From Terrimonas ginsenosidimutans (GTDB taxonomy: Bacteria > Bacteroidota > Bacteroidia > Chitinophagales > Chitinophagaceae): a stretch of 64,000 nucleotides of DNA. The notes under the pieces were generated by a model, which had not been told where the DNA came from, made no database searches, and saw only the letters and a list, made by a program, of their open reading frames with translations. The DNA lies in NCBI RefSeq assembly GCF_022012415.1, contig NZ_JAKLTR010000011.1, forward strand, positions 124,001 to 188,000, written 5' to 3'. Below, in pieces: positions 53,737 to 61,679 of the stretch (positions are counted from its first letter, which is position 1; the number at the start of each line of letters is the position of its first letter). The translations under genes were made by a program, and so were the position numbers.

Positions 53737-54743
53737 TAAAAGCAGATGTGTATACATTAAAGGCTCCTTTCGAGCTGATAATGGAAGAGCAGATCATTGA
53801 CCCTTCACAATTAGGACCGACGGAGCTGATCGCCAAAACAGTTTATTCAGTTGTATCTCCCGGTACTGAGGTTGCTGCTTATTCAGGTGCATCGCCTTTA
53901 CGCCCCATGAAAGTATATCCGCGTGTGGTGGGTTATTGCAATATAGCACGTGTGGAGTTTACGGGAACGGGTGTTTCCAGTGTATCTTCAGGGGACTATA
54001 TACTTACATTCCAGTCGCACAGGACTTATTTTAAAATAAACGAAAGCGAATGTATTCTGAAGTTTGATCAGGGATCTCCTTTAAAGAAGTTGACAGCAAC
54101 ATATCTGTATCATCTAGGATACGCTGCGCTTCTTTCAGGTGAAGCAAAGCCTGGCTATACAGTCGGGATCATCGGAGCCGGTACCTTAGGGTATACTTCT
54201 TATGAGCTTTCAGCGGCATGTGGCTTTAATACGGTGATTTTTTCAGCACAAAAGGAATTGGTCAGCACGTTCAAAAACAATGGTATAAAGGGATGCTTGA
54301 AAGATAATGAAGCTGTTTCATCTTCTTTGAAGAATTTAAATACGGATGGTTTTGATATTGTAATTAATACATCCAATTCATGGCATGATTGGCTACTCGC
54401 GCTTCAGATTGTCAGAAAATCAGGTAGTGTAATCAATCTCGGGTTTCCTGGCAGAGACCAGCCAATTCCCGATTTCAATCCACTTGATTCACGTTATCTG
54501 TATGATAAGCAGATAACGATCAAAAGTACAGGGCATATGCCTGACCTGGATATAAGTGCTTCAGACCTCCGGTTTACGGTAAAAAGAAATATGCAGTATC
54601 TCGCAGGCCTGATCACCGAAAACAGACTGGATCCATCTTTCATCATTTCGTCGGTTTCGCCATTCAGCGAACTGGATGCGGAGTATAAAAAAATGTTGAA
54701 AAGGGACGGTATTTTTTTTACCTCTTTACTTGAATGGGAATGA
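53733..54743 (+). CDS. MDR-superfamily oxidoreductase, zinc-ligand-lacking
   Basis: This 336-residue medium-chain dehydrogenase/reductase has an N-terminal GroES-like part with VVSPGTEVAAYSG and a Rossmann nucleotide-binding GIIGAGTLGYTSYELS (~146-160). The usual catalytic zinc Cys and GHE motif are absent, so catalysis is probably zinc-independent or altered. It sits between pseC and pseG, where the standard pathway needs no such enzyme, and overlaps the next oxidoreductase gene. MDR plus Gfo/Idh pairs, sometimes fused as two-domain oxidoreductases, are seen in surface-glycan clusters. A joint redox modification of a sugar or side chain is inferred. Confidence 0.75.
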   Translation: MIKADVYTLKAPFELIMEEQIIDPSQLGPTELIAKTVYSVVSPGTEVAAYSGASPLRPMKVYPRVVGYCNIARVEFTGTGVSSVSSGDYILTFQSHRTYFKINESECILKFDQGSPLKKLTATYLYHLGYAALLSGEAKPGYTVGIIGAGTLGYTSYELSAACGFNTVIFSAQKELVSTFKNNGIKGCLKDNEAVSSSLKNLNTDGFDIVINTSNSWHDWLLALQIVRKSGSVINLGFPGRDQPIPDFNPLDSRYLYDKQITIKSTGHMPDLDISASDLRFTVKRNMQYLAGLITENRLDPSFIISSVSPFSELDAEYKKMLKRDGIFFTSLLEWE

Positions 54744-55810
54744 TATTAAGATCGGCCATTATTGGATTGGGCCGTATGGGTGCTCAGCCATCCATCAGGC
54801 TTGAAGGAAAAATATGCGCTGGCTGGCTCCCGGTGTCGCATGCAGAAGCAATTTTATCAGTTCCCGGACTGTCGCTTTCTGCGATGTGTGATAATGATGA
54901 AGAACGACGAAACACCTATAGTGCGTATTACAATGTAAAGAATATATTCGCGGACTATGAAGAAATGCTTGGTGCAATCAGACCGGATATTTTATCAATC
55001 GCCACCAGGACGGATATTCGTTGTGATGTGATCCGTAAAGCCGTGTCTGCCGGAGTAAAAGGCATTTATGCTGAAAAGCCGATCAGCAGAAGCGTGGCAG
55101 ATTGCAAAGACGCTATCTCTGCCATCCGGTCTGGAAACGTTAAACTTGTTTATGGTGCCACGCGGCGAGCAATGGATATTTACAGGAAAGCAAAAAAGAT
55201 CTGCTGGTCTGGCGAGTTGGGAGATGTTCAGCATATCAGTACGGAATTTGGACGCGCGGCACTGTTATGGACACTACCGCATGCTACCGATCTTATCCTT
55301 TTTTTCAGTAATTCACATGTATGGAAAGAAGTTCAAGGGAATTGCCGGATAAACCAGGCAAGCTATAAGCATGATCGTGATGAGCTGGATGATGACCCAA
55401 TTGTAAATAATGCATATTTCAGTTTTGACAATGGCATATCGGCGTCTATGATTCCGGGAGATGGGCTGAATGTCCGCATATTCTGTTCCAAAGGGATACT
55501 AACAGTTAATGGGGACGGCCACCACATCGAGATATCCAGAGAAGGAAACTTTCCTAATTACTTCCACAAATCAGAGATCATTACTGTTGATCCGTTATTA
55601 AGCGGAACACAAAGAATTTTTACAGCCTTAAAAAATGCAGTGGTCTCAGATTCTGAAGTAAGTATTGTAACAGCTGAAGAAATTCTTGCCGGTCAGGAAC
55701 TTCTTTTTGGCATTGTTCAATCATTCCTGGCAAAGGGTAGGATCATCACCCCCGGCGAGCTAAACGAAAACTTTGTCATTACGGGGAGATCAGGAGATTT
55801 TTATGCATAA
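54740..55810 (+). CDS. Gfo/Idh/MocA-family oxidoreductase
   Basis: The start is ATG 54740, overlapping the upstream stop by 4 bp; ATG 54734 is the alternative. The ~356-residue protein has a Rossmann AIIGLGRMGAQPS (~6-18) and the conserved Lys in YAEKPISRS, the active-site-type EKP motif of the family. It also has LPHATDLILFF, a His/Asp catalytic-region equivalent. It is expected to oxidise or reduce a sugar with NAD(P). Its pairing with the adjacent MDR protein, and its place inside the pse operon, suggest a modified nonulosonate or a second sugar made in the same locus. Confidence 0.82.
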   Translation: MILRSAIIGLGRMGAQPSIRLEGKICAGWLPVSHAEAILSVPGLSLSAMCDNDEERRNTYSAYYNVKNIFADYEEMLGAIRPDILSIATRTDIRCDVIRKAVSAGVKGIYAEKPISRSVADCKDAISAIRSGNVKLVYGATRRAMDIYRKAKKICWSGELGDVQHISTEFGRAALLWTLPHATDLILFFSNSHVWKEVQGNCRINQASYKHDRDELDDDPIVNNAYFSFDNGISASMIPGDGLNVRIFCSKGILTVNGDGHHIEISREGNFPNYFHKSEIITVDPLLSGTQRIFTALKNAVVSDSEVSIVTAEEILAGQELLFGIVQSFLAKGRIITPGELNENFVITGRSGDFYA

Positions 55811-56843
55811 GCAAAGTGATAAAGGCCGGGTGATATTCCGTACCGTAGGAAGTAACAAAATTGGTTTAGGTCATATTGTACGAAGCATGGCCGTTGCGGA
55901 CCTGGTTAAGTACGATTTTAAACCTGTTTTCTGGCTAAACAGACCAGATGATATTATCATCAATATGATCACTCCTTTTTATGATGTCAGGGTTTTCGAT
56001 TTTGCCAATAACAGGCAAGAGATTGAAGAAATCCCGTCTGAACTGACGCCTGATGATATACTTGTATTGGACGGCTACCAGTTTGACAGCGAATATCAGC
56101 AAGCGTTAAAACGCGAAGTAAAAAAAATGGTTTGTATTGATGATCTGGCGCACACGCATTTTTGGGCTGATATTGTTATCAACCATGGTCACAGTGAGCG
56201 GGTGAAACGTTATGAAACCGAGGCCTATACACGTTTGTTAACCGGCGCCGATTATGTAATCCTGCGAGAACCTTTTATGAGGGCAGCACGCGAAGTCCGC
56301 GCTGAGATAGAGGTGATTGATACCATTTTTATCTGCATGGGCGGTGCGGATCCATTCAATGCTACAAATAAAGTTCTCTGTTCTTCCATAAAGGTGGATT
56401 TTATCAAGAGGATAATCGTGGTAACAGGAAGTGCCTATTCATTTGGCGATGAAATGCAACAGATCATTGAAAGATCGAAAACGGATAAGGAAATAATTAT
56501 CAGGAAGAGTATTAGTGCAGATGAAATGGTGAGCCTGATCCATGATGCGCAGATTGCAGTTTGCCCGGCTAGTTCGGTTTCGCTGGAAGTAATAAGCGTT
56601 AAATGTGGGCTAATGACAGGAATGGTTGTCGATAACCAGCTGGCCATTCATGACATGATCACAGAATCTGGCTGCGCGGTGTCTGTTGGTGATTTTAACA
56701 ACATTGACAGCTATGAACTTTCTTTAAAACTGGCGGCCATGAATGATACAAAACTGGTGAATGAGCTGCTTGATAAGCAGGCAAGATTTATTGACGGTCA
56801 GTCCGGAAATCGAATACTTAATGAATTCAAAGCGTTTGCCTGA
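55803..56843 (+). CDS. pseG: UDP-sugar hydrolase PseG
   Basis: The start is ATG 55803 (MHKQSDKGRVIF), overlapping the upstream stop by 8 bp; an earlier TTG start would overlap by 38 bp. The 346-residue GT-B-fold hydrolase has the N-terminal motif GSNKIGLGHIVRSM with the catalytic-type His24, and the C-terminal ICMGGADPFN and CPASSVSLEVISVKCG nucleotide-sugar contacts. PseG cleaves UDP from UDP-2,4-diacetamido-2,4,6-trideoxy-altropyranose. It is longer than C. jejuni PseG (~274). Its start is also 1 bp linked to pseH. Confidence 0.92.
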   Translation: MHKQSDKGRVIFRTVGSNKIGLGHIVRSMAVADLVKYDFKPVFWLNRPDDIIINMITPFYDVRVFDFANNRQEIEEIPSELTPDDILVLDGYQFDSEYQQALKREVKKMVCIDDLAHTHFWADIVINHGHSERVKRYETEAYTRLLTGADYVILREPFMRAAREVRAEIEVIDTIFICMGGADPFNATNKVLCSSIKVDFIKRIIVVTGSAYSFGDEMQQIIERSKTDKEIIIRKSISADEMVSLIHDAQIAVCPASSVSLEVISVKCGLMTGMVVDNQLAIHDMITESGCAVSVGDFNNIDSYELSLKLAAMNDTKLVNELLDKQARFIDGQSGNRILNEFKAFA

Positions 56844-57316
56844 TGTTGAGATTCAGATTAGCCGAATTGAATGATGCAGATCTTTATTATAGGTGGTCTA
56901 ATGAAAAGCAGACCAGGCAGAATTCATACAATCAGGACGTTATCCCTTATGAATCTCATATAAAATGGTTCGAGGAAAGAATCAGATCTGACGATGCGTA
57001 TATGTATCTTTTTTTGAATGAACAGGATATAGCTATCGGCCAGGTAAGGATTGAGAGGAGTAAGGGCCCGGATGCGGGCATGGCAGTCATAGGTTTGAGT
57101 GTCGACAGTGAGCAGAGAGGGAAAGCATATAGTGCAGAAATGTTGCAGATTGCTACAGCTGATTTCTTAAGTAAGAATGCCGGCTACTCAATTCACGCAT
57201 ATGTATTTGTGTCAAATGAGGCTTCGTACAAAAGCTTTCTTAGAGCCGGGTACAAATTGATTGAAAAAAAGCTTGAGAAAGGAATATTAAGTTATATACT
57301 GGAAAAAAAGAGTTAA
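56843..57316 (+). CDS. pseH: GNAT N-acetyltransferase PseH
   Basis: This 157-residue GNAT-fold enzyme has RLAELNDADLYYRWSNE at the start, matching PseH, and the acetyl-CoA-binding segment SVDSEQRGKAYSAEML. It acetylates the 4-amino group of the PseC product, giving the 2,4-diacetamido sugar. It overlaps pseG by 1 bp and pseI by 1 bp, so translation is coupled. The last position of the pathway's N-acylation depends on this enzyme; acyl groups other than acetyl are possible. Confidence 0.88.
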   Translation: MLRFRLAELNDADLYYRWSNEKQTRQNSYNQDVIPYESHIKWFEERIRSDDAYMYLFLNEQDIAIGQVRIERSKGPDAGMAVIGLSVDSEQRGKAYSAEMLQIATADFLSKNAGYSIHAYVFVSNEASYKSFLRAGYKLIEKKLEKGILSYILEKKS

Positions 57317-58368
57317 TGAAACACGATATCCAAATAGGAGGATTAACAATAGGCGATCAACACAGGCCTTTCATCATAGCAGAAATGAGTGGTAATCATA
57401 ATCAATCACTTGAACGTGCGTTGCAGATTGTGGATGCAGCAGCTGACGCTGGTGCTGATGCTATCAAGCTTCAAACCTATACGGCTGATACGATTACAGT
57501 GGAAGGCGCATTTACTATCCATGATGAGAACTCTTTATGGAATGGGAGGGAGTTATATGACCTGTATAAACAAGCGTATACCCCTTGGGAATGGCATAAG
57601 CCGATTTTTGAGCATGCTGCGAAAAGAGGGTTGATGGCGTTCAGCTCGCCATTTGACGAGACAGCGGTTGAATTTCTTGAGTCGTTGAACGTGCCGGCTT
57701 ATAAGATCGCGTCTTTCGAGAACACGGACTGGACGTTGTTGAAGAAGGTGGCTGAAACCGGAAGGCCGGTGATCATGTCAACCGGCGTTTCGCAAATCTC
57801 CGATATTGATGAATCCGTAAGAATTTTAAAAGGAAATGGTTGCAAAGATCTGGTGATATTGAAATGCACCAGCACATATCCCGCTACGCCGGAAAATACC
57901 AATCTCCTTACCATTCCGCATATGGCTGATCTGTTCAATTGTCATGTTGGCTTATCTGATCATACGATGGGTATTGGCGCTGCTGTTGCCGCTGTTGCAC
58001 TTGGTGCCCGCGTCATAGAAAAGCATTTTACTCTAAGAAGGGCAGATGGCGGTGTTGATTCAGCTTTCTCTCTGGAGCCTGAAGAATTGAAGGCACTGGT
58101 AACGGAGACAAAAACAGGATTTCTGGCGCTCGGCAATATTCAATATGGCATTCAGAAATCCGAAGAAAAAAACATTCAGTTCAAAAGATCCTTGTATGCT
58201 ATCAGGGATATTCAACAGGGGGAGTTATTCACTACTGAAAATGTGCAGTCAAAGCGACCGGCACTGGGATTGCACACACGTTATTACGACCAGGTGCTCG
58301 GCAAAAAAGCTACTGGTTTCATAAAGAAAGGTACGCCAATTCAGTGGGGGCTGTTATCAAACGCATGA
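57316..58368 (+). CDS. pseI: Pseudaminic acid synthase PseI
   Basis: This 350-residue protein has an N-terminal NeuB TIM-barrel (~20-270; AEMSGNHNQSLERALQI, DAIKLQTYTADT, GLSDHTMGIGAAVAAVALGA, EKHFTLRRADGG) and a C-terminal SAF domain (~285-345). It condenses 2,4-diacetamido-2,4,6-trideoxy-altrose with phosphoenolpyruvate to make pseudaminic acid. Context with pseB, C, G, H and F identifies it as PseI rather than NeuB or LegI. It is cytosolic. Confidence 0.95.
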   Translation: MKHDIQIGGLTIGDQHRPFIIAEMSGNHNQSLERALQIVDAAADAGADAIKLQTYTADTITVEGAFTIHDENSLWNGRELYDLYKQAYTPWEWHKPIFEHAAKRGLMAFSSPFDETAVEFLESLNVPAYKIASFENTDWTLLKKVAETGRPVIMSTGVSQISDIDESVRILKGNGCKDLVILKCTSTYPATPENTNLLTIPHMADLFNCHVGLSDHTMGIGAAVAAVALGARVIEKHFTLRRADGGVDSAFSLEPEELKALVTETKTGFLALGNIQYGIQKSEEKNIQFKRSLYAIRDIQQGELFTTENVQSKRPALGLHTRYYDQVLGKKATGFIKKGTPIQWGLLSNA

Positions 58369-59057
58369 GTTGTATTGCAATTATTCCGGCAAGGGGAGGA
58401 AGCAAAAGAATCCCGCGAAAGAATATCAAGCATTTTCTTGGTAAGCCCATCATCGCGTATTCGATTGAAGCAGCCTTAACTTCAAACTGCTTCGATGAAG
58501 TGATGGTTTCTACAGATGATATAGAGATTGCTGAAGTTGCTAAGGCGTATGGCGCCATAGTCCCTTTTCTAAGAAGTAAAGGAACTGCAGATGATCATGC
58601 AACAACCGCAGCCGTTGTTTCTGAGGTTCTGCGAGATTATGAGATCAACTTCAGGCGTTCTTTTAATGCCTTTAGCTGTATTTACCCAACAGCTCCTTTT
58701 GTTACTGCGGCCAAATTGAAAGAAGCGTATTCTTATCTGACAAAAGACTCTGTAAAGTCTGTTGTGCCGGTCGTGGGATTCAGCTTTCCAATTATGCGAT
58801 CCTTCAAGATAGAGAACGACCGGTTATTCTTCAATTGGCCGGAATACAACCTTATACGCTCACAGGATATCCCGCCTGCCTATCATGATTCTGGTCAGTT
58901 CTATTTTGTAAAGACGGCATCATTCAATGAAGAGGGTATTTTTTTTACGGACAGCACTGTACCGATTATCTTAGATGAACTTCATGCGCAGGACATAGAT
59001 AACGAGAGCGATTGGCAGATCGCGGAAATGAAATACAGAATAATAAATGATTTATGA
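58365..59057 (+). CDS. pseF: CMP-pseudaminic acid synthetase PseF
   Basis: The start is ATG 58365 (MSCIAIIPARGGSKRIPRKN), giving a 4-bp overlap with pseI. The 230-residue cytidylyltransferase of the CMP-NeuAc/PseF group has the CTP-binding IPARGGSKRIPRKNIK. It activates pseudaminic acid to CMP-Pse for transfer. It is short, with no C-terminal phosphatase domain, as typical for PseF. It overlaps hisH by 4 bp, continuing the coupled operon. Confidence 0.94.
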   Translation: MSCIAIIPARGGSKRIPRKNIKHFLGKPIIAYSIEAALTSNCFDEVMVSTDDIEIAEVAKAYGAIVPFLRSKGTADDHATTAAVVSEVLRDYEINFRRSFNAFSCIYPTAPFVTAAKLKEAYSYLTKDSVKSVVPVVGFSFPIMRSFKIENDRLFFNWPEYNLIRSQDIPPAYHDSGQFYFVKTASFNEEGIFFTDSTVPIILDELHAQDIDNESDWQIAEMKYRIINDL

Positions 59058-59665
59058 TCGGCATTATTAATTACGGTATGGGCAACCTCGCCTCCGTCAG
59101 GAATGCGCTGGAACATCTTTCTATCCCATGCAAAATAGTGACAGACGCCACGGAGCTGCGAGAGGCGGATAAACTTATACTCCCCGGTGTCGGCGCTTTT
59201 GGGATGGCAATGGATAATTTGAACCGATCAGGTCTTTCAGATGAAATACGTGAACTTGTGCTGGTAAAAAAGAAGCCGATTCTTGGGATCTGCCTCGGTA
59301 TGCAGTTGTTGCTTGATCAGAGTGTCGAGCACGGTGTGCACAATGGCTTGTCTATCGTAAACGGCGAAGTGTTGTTTTTCGGAGAGGTAGTAAAAGATCA
59401 GCCAATTCCACATATGGGCTGGAACGATGTAGAAGTGAAAAATAATGCTGTATTGTTTAATGGAATTGAATCACCATCTTCCTACTATTTTGTTCATAGC
59501 TATTATTGCGCATTGAAAAGACATGAGGATGTTGCAGCAGTAACGGACTACGGCATTAATTTCCACAGCAGTATTGAGAGTGGCCATATTTTTGGTTGTC
59601 AGTTCCATCCAGAAAAAAGTCAGCAAAAAGGCCTGTGTATATTTAAGAATTTTAATTCGCTTTGA
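59054..59665 (+). CDS. HisH-type glutamine amidotransferase subunit
   Basis: This 203-residue class I glutaminase has the nucleophile Cys80 in LGICLGMQ and the His185/Glu187 pair in GCQFHPEKSQQKG. The N-terminus MIGIINYGMGNLASV is typical HisH. In a glycan locus with a HisF-like partner and an N-acetyl sugar amidotransferase, it most likely supplies ammonia for the sugar rather than for histidine. No other histidine genes are present. It overlaps pseF by 4 bp. The next gene follows 3 bp later. Confidence 0.9.
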   Translation: MIGIINYGMGNLASVRNALEHLSIPCKIVTDATELREADKLILPGVGAFGMAMDNLNRSGLSDEIRELVLVKKKPILGICLGMQLLLDQSVEHGVHNGLSIVNGEVLFFGEVVKDQPIPHMGWNDVEVKNNAVLFNGIESPSSYYFVHSYYCALKRHEDVAAVTDYGINFHSSIESGHIFGCQFHPEKSQQKGLCIFKNFNSL

Positions 59666-59668
59666 TCA

Positions 59669-60454
59669 ATGCTTAAGACCCGGTTGATCCCTGTCCTGTA
59701 CATAAAGAACGGCCTAATCGTTCGCAGTGAAGGATTTGAATATCACCAGAATATCGGAAATATAATTAATCAGGCCAGCCGGTATAATGAGTGGGATGTT
59801 GATGAGTTGATCTATATAGATATCAGTCATCAGAAAGAGTATGATCTCAGGCGTGATGATCATAAAATAAAATCATATTCCTCAATCGAAGAAATTATAA
59901 AACAGATTTCAAAAATCTGCTTCATGCCTTTAACATTTGGAGGGGGCATCAGGACGATTGAGGACATTGATCTGCGTATTCAGAATGGTGCTGATAAGAT
60001 CAGCATTAACACAGAGGCGTTGCTAAATATTGATATAGTTAAAAAAGCATCTCTGAAATACGGTAATCAATGTGTAGTTATTTCTGTTGATTACAGAATA
60101 ATCGACAATGAACCTGTTGTGTTTTCACATTATGGCCAAAAAAACACCGGTATTAATTTATTGACATGGATCCGCCGTTGTGAAGAAGCGGGTGCAGGAG
60201 AGATCTTCATCAATGCCATCGACAGAGATGGTATGGCGAACGGATATGATACTGAAACTATAAAAAAGGTTGCGAAAGAAACATCACTGCCAATTATTGC
60301 ATGTGGAGGGGCCGGCGATCCTTATGATTTTGTAGACCTCGCATCAGAAGTAAAAATATCAGGCATTGCGGCAGGGAATATTTTTCACTTCACTGAGCGA
60401 AGCTATCCACGAGCAAAGCAATTACTTAAAAAAAGCAACATAAATGTCAGATAA
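59669..60454 (+). CDS. HisF-like ammonia-channelling barrel subunit
   Basis: This 261-residue TIM-barrel resembles HisF over its whole length (FGGGIRTIEDIDLRIQNGADKISIN, IDRDGMANGYDTETI, PIIACGGAGDPYDF). The position of the essential cyclase Asp11 of HisF (usual ...CLDVKDG) is Tyr11 here (PVLYIKNG), while the second catalytic Asp, in VISVDYR, is kept. It therefore probably cannot act as the histidine cyclase. Such HisF-like proteins pair with a HisH-type glutaminase and a WbpG/PseA-type enzyme to deliver ammonia to a sugar. It overlaps the next gene by 11 bp. Confidence 0.88.
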   Translation: MLKTRLIPVLYIKNGLIVRSEGFEYHQNIGNIINQASRYNEWDVDELIYIDISHQKEYDLRRDDHKIKSYSSIEEIIKQISKICFMPLTFGGGIRTIEDIDLRIQNGADKISINTEALLNIDIVKKASLKYGNQCVVISVDYRIIDNEPVVFSHYGQKNTGINLLTWIRRCEEAGAGEIFINAIDRDGMANGYDTETIKKVAKETSLPIIACGGAGDPYDFVDLASEVKISGIAAGNIFHFTERSYPRAKQLLKKSNINVR

Positions 60455-61679
60455 AGAAATTTCAGAAGCAGCGCTTGCTCTTCCAAAAATGCGGTATTGC
60501 AAGAAATGTGTCTATCCCGCCAGTTCAGCCGTGCCATTGGCATTTGATGAAGACGGAATATGCTCAGGTTGCCGTACCTCAAGTCAAAGCATCAGCATCG
60601 ATTGGAATCGGAGACAGAAGCTTTTTGAGCGACTCATCGAAGACTATCGTTCGAAAGACGGATCCAACTATGATTGTATCATTCCTGTTAGTGGGGGGAA
60701 AGACAGTTACTGGCAGATACATATTATCAAGTCCTATGGGCTGAATCCATTGCTTGTTACTTATCATGGAAATAATTACACTCCAACGGGGATGAAAAAC
60801 CTGCTTAACATGCGGGAAGCATTCGGATGTGATCATATCTTTTTTACACCAAGCATTGATGTATTGAAGGCAATGAACAGATTGGGCCAGGTGATCATGG
60901 GAGATATGAATTGGCATGCCCACGCGGGTATTTTCACTTATCCGATCAGAGTAGCGGTGCAGCAAAATGTTCCCCTGATGATCTGGGGCGAACATGGTTT
61001 TATGGATTTGGGAGGAATGCATTCTTACAATGATCTTGTTGAGTTTACTTACCGGTACCGGCATGAACATTGTCTCAGAGGATATGAATGGACAGATTTT
61101 GTTGACGCTGCCGCGAAATACGGCGAGAAGATTGAAAAGAAAGATATGTTCACCTGGATGTATCCTTCTGATGAAGAGATTGAAAGAGTAGGAGTAAGGG
61201 GTATTTATATTTCTAATTTTTTCAAGTGGGATGCCAATTCACATGGGCCATTAATGAAAGAAAAATATGGCTTTCTGGAGGCCGAGGAACCTTTCGAAAG
61301 AACTTACCGTACAATGTCCAATCTGGACGATATGCATGAAAACGGAATCCATGATTATATGAAATTTGTAAAGTTCGGGTACGGACGTGCATCAGATCAT
61401 GTTTGTAAGGATATAAGAGCTGGTCTGATGACAAGGGAGGAAGGGGTTAAGATCATACAGGAGCGAGACCCGGTGAAATCAAGAGATCTGCAACGTTGGT
61501 TAAAATATGTCGGCTGGAGTGAAGAGAAATTTGACTATGAGGCTGACCGTTTCCGGGACCCCCGGGTGTGGTGGATCCAGGAGGGACTGTGGTATAAAAA
61601 TGATATCACCGGAATTCCGGGATGCTATGGTAAAGTGCATTTAAATGCTGAAGAGCAGAAAAGATATAAATCGATATAA
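60444..61679 (+). CDS. N-acetyl sugar amidotransferase (PseA/WbpG-like)
   Basis: This 411-residue PP-loop ATPase has zinc-type CxxC pairs at Cys19/Cys22 and Cys40/Cys43 (YCKKCVYPAS, ICSGCRT), an ATP-binding PP-loop VSGGKDSYW (~82-90), and IWGEHGFMDLGG. It activates an acetamido group with ATP and replaces it with ammonia to give an acetamidino group. C. jejuni PseA does this in making the 7-acetamidino form of pseudaminic acid, and WbpG in Pseudomonas works with HisH2/HisF2-type partners. Here it lies behind both partner genes and the whole pse set, so a Pse5Ac7Am-type sugar is the likely product. Confidence 0.9.
   Translation: MSDKEISEAALALPKMRYCKKCVYPASSAVPLAFDEDGICSGCRTSSQSISIDWNRRQKLFERLIEDYRSKDGSNYDCIIPVSGGKDSYWQIHIIKSYGLNPLLVTYHGNNYTPTGMKNLLNMREAFGCDHIFFTPSIDVLKAMNRLGQVIMGDMNWHAHAGIFTYPIRVAVQQNVPLMIWGEHGFMDLGGMHSYNDLVEFTYRYRHEHCLRGYEWTDFVDAAAKYGEKIEKKDMFTWMYPSDEEIERVGVRGIYISNFFKWDANSHGPLMKEKYGFLEAEEPFERTYRTMSNLDDMHENGIHDYMKFVKFGYGRASDHVCKDIRAGLMTREEGVKIIQERDPVKSRDLQRWLKYVGWSEEKFDYEADRFRDPRVWWIQEGLWYKNDITGIPGCYGKVHLNAEEQKRYKSI

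Noticed and set aside
59054-60454. Histidine biosynthesis genes hisH-hisF
   Set aside because: There are no other his genes nearby, the HisF-like protein lacks the Asp11 equivalent, and both adjoin a sugar amidotransferase.
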